A stretch of 64,000 nt of DNA from Chryseobacterium pennae (lineage in GTDB: Bacteria > Bacteroidota > Bacteroidia > Flavobacteriales > Weeksellaceae). The notes beneath the pieces are model-generated. The model made no database searches. It saw nothing but the letters and a program-made list of their open reading frames with translations, and was not told the DNA's origin. Of this stretch, positions 18,414 through 26,863 are shown piece by piece (the stretch's first letter is position 1; the number at the start of each line of letters is the position of its first letter). The translations under genes and the position numbers were made by a program. The DNA is taken from positions 25,199 through 89,198 of the forward strand of contig NZ_QNVT01000031.1 in assembly GCF_003385515.1 (NCBI RefSeq). The letters are read 5' to 3'.

Positions 18414-19154
18414 ATGAATACTAAAACCATATTTTTATCGTTTATAGTTGCTTTCTCATTCTCAGGCTTTTTGTTTGGGCAGGAAAACTACAGAACTTTG
18501 GTTCATGAAGGCAATCAGAAATTTGACGGTAAAGACTATGATGGAGCGTCCTCCAAATATATGGAGGCTGTGAAATCCAATGACAAGGATTTTACGGCTC
18601 ATTATAATATGGGAAATGCTTTATATAAAAGTAAAAAATATGAAGAGGCAAAGTCCGAATTTGAAAAAGCACAACAGCTTTCCCAAACTCTTCCTGATAA
18701 GGCTGCAGCACTTCATAATTTAGGGAATACCTATATGCAGATGAATCAGCCGGAAAAAGCGGCAGATTATTATAAAAAAGCGCTTAAACAAAACCCTTAC
18801 AGTGAGGCTACCCGTAAGAATTATGAAATTGCCAAGCTGAAAGAAAAAGAAAAGCAACAAAATAAAAACCAGCAGAATAACTCTGGAAAAGGTGGCGGCG
18901 GAAGCGATCAGAACAAAGGTGATGATCAGGGTGATAAAAAAGACCAAAGGCAGGATCAGGGAAATGGCCAACAAAACGAAGGCAAAAGTGACCAAGGCAA
19001 TCCTCAGCAGAATCAGAATAATGAGGGTAAAATGCCCAAAAATCTTGAAAATCAGCTCTTAGATAAAATAAACGAAAAAGAAAAAGAAACCGCCAGAAGA
19101 ATTTTAAACAAAAATTCTTATTCGATGCCCGAAAGCAACGAGAAAGATTGGTGA
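18414..19154 (+). CDS. batC: BatC, TPR protein, 246 aa
   Basis: Signal peptide (MNTKTIFLSFIVAFSFSGFLFG), then tetratricopeptide repeats (DYDGASSKYMEAVK; AHYNMGNALYKSKKYEEA; ALHNLGNTYMQMNQPEKAADYY) and a long Gln/Asn/Gly/Asp-rich low-complexity tail (about 155-220) ending with a conserved helical end, LLDKINEKEKETARRIL. TPRs at the periplasmic side probably scaffold the BatA/B complex. I use ATG 18414 rather than the TTG nine bases upstream. The stop overlaps the batD start. Confidence 0.88.
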   Translation: MNTKTIFLSFIVAFSFSGFLFGQENYRTLVHEGNQKFDGKDYDGASSKYMEAVKSNDKDFTAHYNMGNALYKSKKYEEAKSEFEKAQQLSQTLPDKAAALHNLGNTYMQMNQPEKAADYYKKALKQNPYSEATRKNYEIAKLKEKEKQQNKNQQNNSGKGGGGSDQNKGDDQGDKKDQRQDQGNGQQNEGKSDQGNPQQNQNNEGKMPKNLENQLLDKINEKEKETARRILNKNSYSMPESNEKDW

Positions 19155-20893
19155 TGAAGTATAGATTGATTTACATATTGCTTACTCTGGCATCCGTAAT
19201 TACTTACGGACAGGTAAATCTTTCTCTTGATGCTGATAAAACAGAGTATGGTGGAAAAGATGTTGTAAACCTTACCATTGTTCTCGAACTTAATGGAACA
19301 GACCTTGTTCAGCAGACAGGTTTCCAGCTTCCGGACCTTTCAAAATTTAATATTATAGGCAGCGGATCTGTAACCAATACTGTAATTGATCCCGCTACCA
19401 ATACGCTTATTACTCAAAAAGTATCCAGAATTGCGCTTGAACCCAAGAAAAAGGGTAAAATCAAAATAGGGTCCGTATTGGTTACTGTAAATAACAAAAT
19501 CTATAAAACAGAGCCTTTCGACGTTAATATCCGCGATATTGTTGATAAAAGATCCTTAGCTGGTAATACTTCCAATGAAGTATTTCTGAATATGGAAATC
19601 GAAGACAGGGATGTTTATCAGGATCAGCCTACTATTGCTGTTCTGAAAGTATATTCCAGAAATATGGATAATCTCAGAAAAGTAAAAAATATCCGTCTTC
19701 CGCAACAGGAAAATATCAATGTACATCCTATCAATTTCACTAAATCCGAGATTGATCCTTCCGGTAACGGAAATATGTCATCGCAGATCTTGGCCATGTT
19801 TATGGTATTCCCGAATAAAGCCGGATATGTTGAAGTTCCTGGAGTATCAGCATCAGTAAGTACTTATTCAAACAAAAATAAAATTGTTTCCAATAAGATA
19901 AAGCTTAATGTAAGAAAGCTTCCGGAAGGAGCACCTGATGGTTTTAAAAATGCAGTAGGAAACTTCAGTGTAAGCGTTCATAATACAACTAAGGAAAAAC
20001 CCGAAGCCAAAAAACCACTAAATGTTGTTGTAAAGGTTACCGGAGAAGGAAATTTACCCGATATGGAGCTTCCTAAAATTGTAGCTTCTCCCGACTATGA
20101 AGTTTTTGCACCAAAAATCACATCGAAGGTTTCTCCTGGAGCTTCCGGGATGAAAGGTACCATTATGGCTAACTATGTAGTGATTCCTAATAAATCAGGA
20201 GCCATTTCCATTAAGACAGAGCCATTTGCCTTTTTTGATCCTGAAAATAAGGAATATGTGGATCTGGGGCAAAAAACATTAGATGTAAATGCACTTTCAC
20301 ACGACCAGGTAATGGAGTCCCGTTCTACAGTAGAAAAGGTAAATGAATATACCAATAATCTGCTGGAAACGGTAAATACACCGGTCTTAAAAACCACCTC
20401 ATTTAAAGTAAAAGAAAAAAATAAATTCCACTGGAATATTCTTTTGACCAATATTACTATTCTTTTAGGCTTATTTGTTGTCTATCTGATATTTAAAACT
20501 TGGCAAAAAAAGCGCGCATTAGTTAATGAAACTATATCTCAAAAACCCTTAGGTTCAGTGGCTGAAACAGAAAAAGAAATCAGAGAGTTGCTGAAAACGG
20601 ACATCAATGATTATTTTGGTTATCTTGAAAACCTCAAGGATAATGGTGAGTATGAAAAGTTCTTTACCACTTTGGAAGAGTTGGATCAGGAAGTACGAAA
20701 TCAGTATTTCCAAGGCTCTGTTGCTGAGTTTAAGACTTTTCTTGAAAAGCATAAAGGTTCTTCAGTTGCAGAAGAGTATGCAAGATTGCAGCAGAAAATT
20801 CAAATGGAGAAATATTCTCCTGTGAAATCTCAAGAAGGTATTGAAGAACTTTTGAAAACAATTGTTAATTTATATTCACAAATTAGCAAATAG
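19154..20893 (+). CDS. batD: BatD, oxygen-tolerance membrane protein, 579 aa
   Basis: Signal peptide (YRLIYILLTLASVITYG), then several periplasmic beta-sandwich repeats with the family phrase LSLDADKTEYGGKDVVNLTI, ALEPKKKGKIKIG-like (seen as IALEPKKKGKIKIGS) and NYVVIPNKSGAISIKTE. One membrane segment near 431-450 (ILLTNITILLGLFVVYLIFK) precedes a cytoplasmic helical tail of about 120 residues. It is longer than the protein at 15426 and is the true BatD. Start ATG 19154 overlaps the batC TGA by one base. It ends the bat gene set. Confidence 0.9.
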   Translation: MKYRLIYILLTLASVITYGQVNLSLDADKTEYGGKDVVNLTIVLELNGTDLVQQTGFQLPDLSKFNIIGSGSVTNTVIDPATNTLITQKVSRIALEPKKKGKIKIGSVLVTVNNKIYKTEPFDVNIRDIVDKRSLAGNTSNEVFLNMEIEDRDVYQDQPTIAVLKVYSRNMDNLRKVKNIRLPQQENINVHPINFTKSEIDPSGNGNMSSQILAMFMVFPNKAGYVEVPGVSASVSTYSNKNKIVSNKIKLNVRKLPEGAPDGFKNAVGNFSVSVHNTTKEKPEAKKPLNVVVKVTGEGNLPDMELPKIVASPDYEVFAPKITSKVSPGASGMKGTIMANYVVIPNKSGAISIKTEPFAFFDPENKEYVDLGQKTLDVNALSHDQVMESRSTVEKVNEYTNNLLETVNTPVLKTTSFKVKEKNKFHWNILLTNITILLGLFVVYLIFKTWQKKRALVNETISQKPLGSVAETEKEIRELLKTDINDYFGYLENLKDNGEYEKFFTTLEELDQEVRNQYFQGSVAEFKTFLEKHKGSSVAEEYARLQQKIQMEKYSPVKSQEGIEELLKTIVNLYSQISK

Positions 20894-20907
20894 TCAGTTT
20901 ATTTTCA

Positions 20908-20915
20908 TATTTTTG
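20908..20915 (+). promoter_or_regulatory. Candidate -7 box (TATTTTTG) for marC
   Basis: Matches TAnnTTTG and lies 22 nt before the ATG at 20938, between batD and marC. No TTTG -33 element is visible at 18-21 nt. Confidence 0.4.
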
Positions 20916-20937
20916 CGAAATTTTTAATTACAAAGAG

Positions 20938-21540
20938 ATGGAAATTTTTGATGGTTTCTCTTTTAAAGAGATCGTTACCAGCTTTATGGTTCTTTTTGCC
21001 GTTATCGATATTATCGGCTCGGTTCCTATTATAGTAAGCCTTCAGCAGAAGTTCGGAAAGATTGAAGCTGGAAAAGCTTCGATTACTGCCGGAGCAATTA
21101 TGATTGTTTTCCTGTTTGTAGGGAATAAAATTCTAAAGCTGATTGGAGTAGATGTCAATTCATTTGCCATTGCCGGAGCTTTTGTGATTTTTGTCATAGC
21201 GCTTGAAATGATTTTAGGTATAGAGATCAATAAAACAACGGAAGCAAAGGCTGCATCCATTGTGCCCATCGCATTTCCATTGGTTGCAGGTGCCGGAACT
21301 TTAACAACAGCATTATCCCTCAGAGCTGAATTTCATGATATTAATATTATCTGCGGAATTATTCTTAATACAATTTTCGTATATTTGGTGCTGAAATCAG
21401 CGAAATGGCTGGAGCAGAAAATAGGAGATGCAACTTTGATGATTCTTCAGAAAGTTTTCGGTATTATTCTTTTAGCGATTTCAATTAAATTATTCACTGC
21501 AAATTTTGCCCAATTGGTGCTGAATTATGTTAATTTTTAA
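20938..21540 (+). CDS. MarC-family integral membrane protein, 200 aa
   Basis: Six hydrophobic segments in the MarC/NAAT pattern: N-terminal FKEIVTSFMVLFAVIDIIGSVP with the typical DxxGxxP, then FAIAGAFVIFVIALEMILG, and SIVPIAFPLVAGAGTLTTAL, the conserved PLxxGPG-like turn seen here as PLVAGAGT. Ordinary length for the family. MarC proteins are inner-membrane proteins of unclear transport role. It is followed after 5 nt by a small membrane protein gene on the same strand. Confidence 0.88.
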   Translation: MEIFDGFSFKEIVTSFMVLFAVIDIIGSVPIIVSLQQKFGKIEAGKASITAGAIMIVFLFVGNKILKLIGVDVNSFAIAGAFVIFVIALEMILGIEINKTTEAKAASIVPIAFPLVAGAGTLTTALSLRAEFHDINIICGIILNTIFVYLVLKSAKWLEQKIGDATLMILQKVFGIILLAISIKLFTANFAQLVLNYVNF

Positions 21541-21545
21541 AAATT

Positions 21546-21743
21546 ATGAAGAAGTTTTATAAAGTATTTTTAGTACTGTTCATTGTTTTCATTGCCATCA
21601 ATCTTTATGCTATCAACTGGCAGAATGACCTTATCGCTGATGAAGACAACATTAAGTTTGTATTTTCTGCATCCGCTGCTGCAATAGGCCTTATCCTTCT
21701 TTTTGTAATGGATACCTGGAGCCGAATCGGTGTAAAGAAGTAA
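21546..21743 (+). CDS. Small hypothetical membrane protein, 65 aa
   Basis: Two membrane segments (VFLVLFIVFIAINLYAIN and FVFSASAAAIGLILLFVM) are separated by a short hydrophilic stretch, WQNDLIADEDN. It starts five bases after marC and is followed by a terminator, so it belongs to the same transcript. Flavobacterial genomes often carry such a small protein behind other membrane genes; no function is known to me. Confidence 0.75.
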   Translation: MKKFYKVFLVLFIVFIAINLYAINWQNDLIADEDNIKFVFSASAAAIGLILLFVMDTWSRIGVKK

Positions 21744-21767
21744 ATAAATTAAATTTTATAGATATAG

Positions 21768-21795
21768 CCTCTTTCGTTTTGAAGGAGGTTTTTTT
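21768..21795 (+). terminator. Terminator after marC and the small membrane protein gene
   Basis: CCTCTTTC (21768-21775) pairs with GAAGGAGG (21781-21788) with one G:U pair, and a run of seven T residues follows. It directly precedes the heptamer tandem array. Confidence 0.75.
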
Positions 21796-21798
21796 ATA

Positions 21799-21899
21799 GA
21801 TAAAAGATAAAAGATAAAAGATAAAAGATAAAAGATAAAAGATAAAAGATAAAAGATAAAAGATAAAAGATAAAAGATAAAAGATAAAAGATAAAAGAT
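21799..21899. repeat. Tandem heptamer array, 14 copies of GATAAAA
   Basis: The first unit begins at 21799 and each following unit is identical, with 14 complete copies to 21896 plus a partial GAT. It lies between convergent genes and outside any reading frame I believe in. Perfect identity suggests recent slippage and a length that varies between strains. It is not a CRISPR because there are no spacers. Confidence 0.95.
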
Positions 21900-21960
21900 C
21901 TTGTCATTAAACAACTATTCCCCATATACATATCCATTTGGATATCAGCATCGATAGAGG

Positions 21961-22051
21961 TGGACTTTAGCCCATCCTAGTAAATGAAATAATTCCATTA
22001 TTGGCTTTAGCCAAAATTTACTATTGAAACACAAACTTTCTATTTACTAGG
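21961..22051. repeat. Palindromic intergenic element with GGCTTTAGCC motifs
   Basis: A perfect 10-bp inverted repeat, CCTAGTAAAT (21976-21985) and ATTTACTAGG (22042-22051), flanks a hairpin TTGGCT-TT-AGCCAA (22001-22014). A second half motif, GGACTTTAGCCC, lies at 21962-21973. The right arm contains the stop codon of the isochorismate synthase-type gene. It resembles a repeat I associate with Chryseobacterium intergenic DNA and could double as a terminator for the minus-strand gene. Confidence 0.6.
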
Positions 22052-23015
22052 AGACAACCAGGTTTTTCAAAATAGCTTCAGACTTAAGCTCTGTTTCCAT
22101 CCATTCCTTTTCTGGATTACTTTGAGCAGTAATTCCACCTCCTACGAAAACGTGTAGAGAATCTTTATAAAGCCTTGCGCATCTAAGATTTACAAAATAA
22201 AGAACACTCTCTTCAGTTTCCACTTTTATATAACCGGCATAGAATTCACGCGGAAATTTCTCGTACTTTCTGATGTTTTCATTGCAAAAATCCTTAGGTA
22301 TACCACAAACTGCCGGAGTAGGGTGTAGATCCTGAATCAGGTTATCAAGGTCATCAGGCTTTATAGTTGTTTTAAAATCTGTACGGAGATGCTTGATATT
22401 CCCTGAAACATGGTCATACGTTTCGGATTGCTGAACCTGATCAGAATAGTTTTTAAGAATAGTCTGAATGTAAGAGGTAACCGGTTTTTGCTCTTCAATT
22501 TCTTTTTCTGTCCATTCTTCAGAAACAGGAAGAGTTCCTGCCAATGCCATAGTTTCAAACTCATGTGTAGCTTTGTTGAATTTTCCCAATACTTCCGAAA
22601 AGGCCCCCATCCACGCATTTTCTCTGTCATTAAACAAATATCTGAAGGCATTAGGGTAGGATTGGCATAAATTCTCAAAACTAGCCTTATAATCAATCGT
22701 ATTAAAGGCTGTAAAGATTTTTCTTCTTGAATAAACCAGTTTAGGAAGATTGTTTTCTTTAATGATTTCAATTACCTGCTGTAAAGTATTGCAGTATTCC
22801 TCTTTGGTTTCTGCTGTAAAACCGGTTGTATCCTCAGGAAGGAATTCATTGGTAACAGAGAGATCATGAAACTTTATCAGATCAGCTTTGATGATATTTC
22901 CATTAAAGTTAATTTGGGTAAGGCTGTTATAAGAATAAAAATTGACAGCATCTTTATCGTTTGTTTCCTCTACAGTATGCAATCCTTCATTGAAGGGAAG
23001 TTTGAAATAAATCAT
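22047..23015 (-). CDS. Chorismate-binding enzyme, isochorismate synthase-like, 322 aa
   Basis: A shortened member of the chorismate-binding (MenF/EntC/TrpE/PabB) superfamily. Visible family blocks include KLVYSRRKIF, a central ETMALAGTLP, a loop HLRTDFKTTI, LHPTPAVCGIPK and the C-terminal GYIKVETEESVLYFVNLRCAR with VGGGITAQSNPEKEW. The block TMALAGT and PAVCGIP are those of isochorismate synthases, so conversion of chorismate to isochorismate for menaquinone is the likeliest reaction. No other men gene is nearby, hence no symbol. At 322 residues it lacks much of the usual N-terminal half. Confidence 0.82.
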   Translation of the reverse strand: MIYFKLPFNEGLHTVEETNDKDAVNFYSYNSLTQINFNGNIIKADLIKFHDLSVTNEFLPEDTTGFTAETKEEYCNTLQQVIEIIKENNLPKLVYSRRKIFTAFNTIDYKASFENLCQSYPNAFRYLFNDRENAWMGAFSEVLGKFNKATHEFETMALAGTLPVSEEWTEKEIEEQKPVTSYIQTILKNYSDQVQQSETYDHVSGNIKHLRTDFKTTIKPDDLDNLIQDLHPTPAVCGIPKDFCNENIRKYEKFPREFYAGYIKVETEESVLYFVNLRCARLYKDSLHVFVGGGITAQSNPEKEWMETELKSEAILKNLVVS

Positions 23016-23041
23016 GAGTTATGAATGGATTTTGAAAATCA

Positions 23042-23920
23042 CTAACCGGAAATAATATAGGAAATTCCGAAGTTGATTTTCCTTTCTGCAAAGGTATTAT
23101 TAGTCTGAAAGATGTCAAAATTATATGTGCTGTTTTTTAAGGAAACATTGTTCATTTTATATTCCTGGTAGTCCACAGATAGTATCCATTTTTTCAGCGC
23201 TTTGTACTGAATTCCCATACTATATCCAAAATTAAGCTGATTGGAAGTAAAATCATCCGGTTTGTTTAGAATATTGTTTTCTGGTGTTAAAAATTTCATT
23301 TTATAAATATTTTTATGGGTTAAAATACCTATAAACGGCTTGAAGTTTCTCCATTCATATAATAATTTTAATTGTAAAGCATATTCAAAATGTTTATTAT
23401 TGAATTGCTGAAAGAGTAGAGGTTGGGAATCTTTTGTAAAATAATAACCATTCAGCCATGTATCTTCTTTGCGGGCGTCCAGATCAAAATTAGAATTCCA
23501 ATGATATACATGAGCTGAAAACATTAATGATAACTTATTAATAATCGGCTTTGAAATCCATAATCCGGCATTTATTCCAAATTGAGTGTTATTTTTGCCA
23601 AGCTCTTTAGCCCAATTACTATTTTTAATGCCCGTTCCAATCTCTATTCCAAACTGAATTTTTTTTGTTACGGATATCGGGATTCCTTTAACCTGATCCC
23701 TGAAAAAGGTAAATTGTTGTATCGGATCTTTTCCAGCTGTTGCTGTAGTTTCATTGAGAATAATCCCTTTGGGCTGTATTTTCAACGCTTTTTCCAGATA
23801 AATAGTGTCATAAATAATGACTTTTTCATAAACATATAGAGTGTCTGTTTTTTTTCTTTGAGCATTGAAGGTCTGTAAAATAATCAGGAAAATTATTAAA
23901 AATGATTTTTTAAAAAACAT
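23042..23920 (-). CDS. Hypothetical outer-membrane beta-barrel protein, 292 aa
   Basis: Signal peptide MFFKKSFLIIFLIILQTFNAQ, a linker with the phrase YEKVIIYDTIYLEKALK (about 31-47), then a barrel-like region with strands such as IQFGIEIGTGIK, YALQLKLLYEW, FGYSMGIQYKAL and a terminal strand NFGISYIISG. The start is ATG 23920; the longer form (to 23947) overlaps the sigma factor gene and lacks the clean signal peptide. It starts 13 nt after the stop of the sigma factor gene, so the two are cotranscribed, and both carry a xDTIYVE-type motif on the far side of the membrane. Confidence 0.75.
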   Translation of the reverse strand: MFFKKSFLIIFLIILQTFNAQRKKTDTLYVYEKVIIYDTIYLEKALKIQPKGIILNETTATAGKDPIQQFTFFRDQVKGIPISVTKKIQFGIEIGTGIKNSNWAKELGKNNTQFGINAGLWISKPIINKLSLMFSAHVYHWNSNFDLDARKEDTWLNGYYFTKDSQPLLFQQFNNKHFEYALQLKLLYEWRNFKPFIGILTHKNIYKMKFLTPENNILNKPDDFTSNQLNFGYSMGIQYKALKKWILSVDYQEYKMNNVSLKNSTYNFDIFQTNNTFAERKINFGISYIISG

Positions 23921-23933
23921 GATGGTTGTATAT

Positions 23934-25031
23934 TTATCTTTCAACATATATGGTGTCTCTCTGTATAATTTTCTTTACAACAATGACTTTTCGGGGAGAG
24001 TCTTCTTTAGCAGTATCTTTTGTGGTGATTTGATGCCCTTTTGCTTTTATATTACCTGCTGTTACCTCCGGAATTTCTGTTTTTTCTATTTCTGGTGTTG
24101 TTTGCTTATTTTCCTGTACATCGTATCGATTAATAGTAGAAATAGAATTTTGTAGGGATTCAGTTTCAGTTTTAGGTTGTATTCCATTTTCTATCGTTTC
24201 TGAATTTCCAGAATGAATACTATTGCTGAAAAAGATACTTCTGCTTGGTCGGTAAATAATAACACAGACAATGATAAGAATTAAAAGAGTTCCGCCACCC
24301 GTTACCGTTCCCATTCTTTTTGTCAATCTTGAGCTTACAGGAATAGGATAAGGTGTAGGAGTAACATCCTCCGGTATTCTCAATATTCTTGAAGTTGACA
24401 GTGAAAAATCTGAGAATTTACTTCTGAAAGTCTGCGCCCACAATAGATTTCCTAAGCCAATAAAAACCAATAGCTGAGTGAGTTTTTTTCTGTTTTTAGG
24501 AGTAGCTGGTTGTATTGTTTTGAGCAGATGGCTTTGTACTGCTTTTTTAGCTCTTAAAAGATGTGACTTTGATGTATTGATAGTAATTCCAAGTTGATTG
24601 GCAATTTCTGCATGTGAGTAGTTTTCAATAAAATATAAATTGAAAACTGATTTATGATGATTAGGTAGGCTGTCAATAGAAGACAGAAGTTCTTCTTGAG
24701 TAAAATCATAGGCAAGAATATTCACTTTTTCGTCAGTATTACTCATTGCAAGTGATGCATCAAAGGTTTCTGGTAATTCATCCGTAATAAAAGTTTCTTT
24801 ATTGCTTTTCCGTAAATACTGTAACGCATTGTTGACTACAATTTTTTTGAGCCAGGCAAAAAGCATCTTCTCATCTTTAAGCTGATGAATATTTTGGATG
24901 GCTGCAATAAAGCTGTCCTGAAGAATGTCTTCCGCTGTATGCAGGTCTTGTATATACCTACGGCAAATCCCCAACAATTTAGGAGAGTGTGTACTGTATA
25001 TTTTTTGCCAGTCGTTAGTTTTTACTATCAA
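23934..25031 (-). CDS. Sigma-70 family (ECF-type) sigma factor with membrane-spanning C-terminal extension, 365 aa
   Basis: Residues 1-172 are an ordinary ECF sigma factor: sigma-2 domain IYSTHSPKLLGICRRYIQDL and EDILQDSFIAAIQNI, sigma-4 domain SLPNHHKSVFNLYFIE and HAEIANQLGITINTSKSHLLRAK. About 190 further residues follow: a hydrophobic segment at 184-199 (LTQLLVFIGLGNLLWA), a stronger one at about 246-260 (GGTLLILIIVCVIIY), a Thr/Glu/Lys-rich tail and a C-terminal RKVIVVKKIIQRDTIYVER. No separate anti-sigma gene is adjacent, so the extension may tether the factor and replace one. The start is TTG, since no ATG precedes the sigma-2 domain in frame. It lies just upstream of the barrel protein gene. 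Confidence 0.85.
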   Translation of the reverse strand: MIVKTNDWQKIYSTHSPKLLGICRRYIQDLHTAEDILQDSFIAAIQNIHQLKDEKMLFAWLKKIVVNNALQYLRKSNKETFITDELPETFDASLAMSNTDEKVNILAYDFTQEELLSSIDSLPNHHKSVFNLYFIENYSHAEIANQLGITINTSKSHLLRAKKAVQSHLLKTIQPATPKNRKKLTQLLVFIGLGNLLWAQTFRSKFSDFSLSTSRILRIPEDVTPTPYPIPVSSRLTKRMGTVTGGGTLLILIIVCVIIYRPSRSIFFSNSIHSGNSETIENGIQPKTETESLQNSISTINRYDVQENKQTTPEIEKTEIPEVTAGNIKAKGHQITTKDTAKEDSPRKVIVVKKIIQRDTIYVER

Positions 25032-25151
25032 TCGTATTAATTTTTAGCTACTTATGTTAAGAGTTGATCTTCTCTCTAATATGAGTATTATGTTTTTTAT
25101 TTCTTGAAAGTAAAGTTATTTCTATAGGTGTTATTTTATAAGATGGGAAAA

Positions 25152-25191
25152 TAAAAAATGGCATATCCCCAAAACTTTTTGGGAATATACC
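25152..25191 (-). terminator. Terminator for the propeller-like lipoprotein gene
   Basis: On the minus strand the stem GGTATATTCCCAAAA pairs with TTTTGGGGATATGCC with one mismatch, and the sequence continues ATTTTTTATTTT. It lies 41 nt past the stop codon at 25232. Confidence 0.75.
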
Positions 25192-25231
25192 TTGTAGATT
25201 TCTCAATCACTAATCTTTATCATCAATTGTG

Positions 25232-26290
25232 TTATTTTTTTACAACAAAGATTGAATTGAAACACCCTCTAAATATATTAGGGAGGCTTTGAGTTTCTAC
25301 ATCATTTATATAAAACTTCACTGATGGCTGATATGAGTTGTATCTGATAGTGTAGATATTCTGATCTTTTACAGCGAAATGTCCTATAGTATTGAACCCA
25401 CTGGGATTATTCATTGTAACTAATGTATTGTTTTTATAATAGAAATCTTTACCTATATAATACTGATCAGATCCTTCAAAATATATTTGGTTGACTCCGC
25501 TCTGAAGAATATTACTTGGAATCTGCATATCATTTCCTGAAGAAATATTTTTAGCAGAGCTAATAAAATTATCCAGATTATTGGTATATTTTGTTAGCAT
25601 ATAAGACTGAGAAGGATTAGAAGGATCATTAATAAAGCTGTGAGACAAAAGTTCATTGGTACCATTAATAAGACTCTGATAATTTCCATTTTTGTAATAT
25701 CCTAGATCCCACGTAGGTGTCGGATTTGAAGAATAATTAAAGTTTTTGCGAACAGATATATAGATGTCATTATTAAACACTGCCATATTATTCATTATCA
25801 TATTATTATTCCCTCCATAATAATCTAATACTGTTTTTACTCCATTTTTCCAGTAACAATATTGGTATTTGTCCTCTGGAGAGGTAGGTGAAGGATTGGT
25901 TAAAGTCCCTAGAAAATAAATATTCCCGTTATGAACGATCCCATTTACAATGGAAAAATTTGGGTCATTTGATGCATTTAAATATTCTGATACATTATGT
26001 TTTATCCCATTTTTCCAGAAATACCATGCAGGTTTTGGGTCAATCTTATCTATATTTGTTCCGAAGAGATACATATCATTATTATCAACAATAATTTTAG
26101 TTCCCATCAGGTTTTCTCCTCCCTGTACAAAGGTTTGCTGCCCGTTCTTCCAGTAACAGGCTTTAAATTCATCTACCCCGCCAAGATAGACGTCATAAGA
26201 TGCTTTCTTTTCTATAAGAGTTGAATCTTCATTATTACAGGAAATACAGAATAAGAAAGCAGTTAAAAAAGCTAAAATTTGAATTTTCAT
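25232..26290 (-). CDS. Lipoprotein with repeated YWKNG-type units, 352 aa
   Basis: Type II signal peptide with lipobox CISC (Cys at residue 18). The mature part carries about five variants of one motif: ACYWKNGQQTF, YFWKNGIKHNV, YCYWKNGVKTV, GYYKNGNYQSL and FYYKNNTLVTM, spaced 50-60 residues apart, with phrases such as VDNNDMYLFGT, VHNGNIYFLGT, VFNNDIYISVR and VKDQNIYTIRY between them. This alternation of a display-like strand and an acquired-value strand suggests a beta-propeller. Possible roles include glycan or protein binding at the cell surface; none is shown. Confidence 0.75.
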   Translation of the reverse strand: MKIQILAFLTAFLFCISCNNEDSTLIEKKASYDVYLGGVDEFKACYWKNGQQTFVQGGENLMGTKIIVDNNDMYLFGTNIDKIDPKPAWYFWKNGIKHNVSEYLNASNDPNFSIVNGIVHNGNIYFLGTLTNPSPTSPEDKYQYCYWKNGVKTVLDYYGGNNNMIMNNMAVFNNDIYISVRKNFNYSSNPTPTWDLGYYKNGNYQSLINGTNELLSHSFINDPSNPSQSYMLTKYTNNLDNFISSAKNISSGNDMQIPSNILQSGVNQIYFEGSDQYYIGKDFYYKNNTLVTMNNPSGFNTIGHFAVKDQNIYTIRYNSYQPSVKFYINDVETQSLPNIFRGCFNSIFVVKK

Positions 26291-26343
26291 GGTTGTTGGT
26301 TTCTTATAAGACGAAAGAAAATGAAAAGGTTGCAGTAAGAATA

Positions 26344-26370
26344 TAAAAAAAGCTCAAAAAAATTTGAGCC
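26344..26370 (-). terminator. Terminator for the PaaI-type thioesterase gene
   Basis: Read on the minus strand, GCTCAAA (26363-26369) pairs with TTTGAGC (26352-26358) and is followed by a run of seven T residues. It lies 26 nt downstream of the gene ending at 26396. Confidence 0.78.
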
Positions 26371-26395
26371 TTTGATTCTTTAATGTCAATTCAAC

Positions 26396-26824
26396 CTACT
26401 TATTAATGATATTATTCGTCATCGTAGTATGGTTAATAAGTGTTCCTTTTTCATCTCTGATTTCAATTTCAGAAACGTGCATTGTTTTTCCTTTTCTGAT
26501 GAATCTGGCAGTGGCTGTTACAATCCCATCCTTTTTACTTCTTAAGTGATTGGAGTTGATATTGGTTCCTACACCATAGTATTTATCACCATCAATGAAA
26601 ATATTAGAAAGACTTGAACCCAGCGTTTCAGCCAATACACAGCTTGCTCCTCCGTGCATGATTCCAAAAGGCTGGTGTGTTCTTGGCAATACCGGCATGG
26701 TGGCAGTAAGAGTTTCATTTTCGAAATCTATATCGATGAATTTAATTTCCATTGCTTTTGCAAAGGTTTCATCACCCCAATTGTTGATGAATGCTAGTAT
26801 TTCTTCTTTGGTCTGACCTTTCAT
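26396..26824 (-). CDS. PaaI-like hotdog-fold thioesterase, 142 aa
   Basis: A single hotdog domain with the catalytic-helix phrase MHGGASCVLAETLGSSL preceded by LPRTHQPFG, and strands YYGVGTNINSNHLRS and GIVTATARFIRKGKTMHV. This is the PaaI/EntH type of acyl-CoA thioesterase; the substrate cannot be deduced. It is 39 nt downstream of the acyltransferase gene and shares its direction, so the two may form a small lipid-related operon. Confidence 0.88.
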   Translation of the reverse strand: MKGQTKEEILAFINNWGDETFAKAMEIKFIDIDFENETLTATMPVLPRTHQPFGIMHGGASCVLAETLGSSLSNIFIDGDKYYGVGTNINSNHLRSKKDGIVTATARFIRKGKTMHVSEIEIRDEKGTLINHTTMTNNIINK

Positions 26825-26863
26825 TTTTATAAAGATATGTGATGATTAATATATAATAATTGA

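Noticed and set aside
21799..21899. CRISPR-like repeat
   Set aside because: The seven-base units are directly adjacent with no spacers; it is a simple tandem array.
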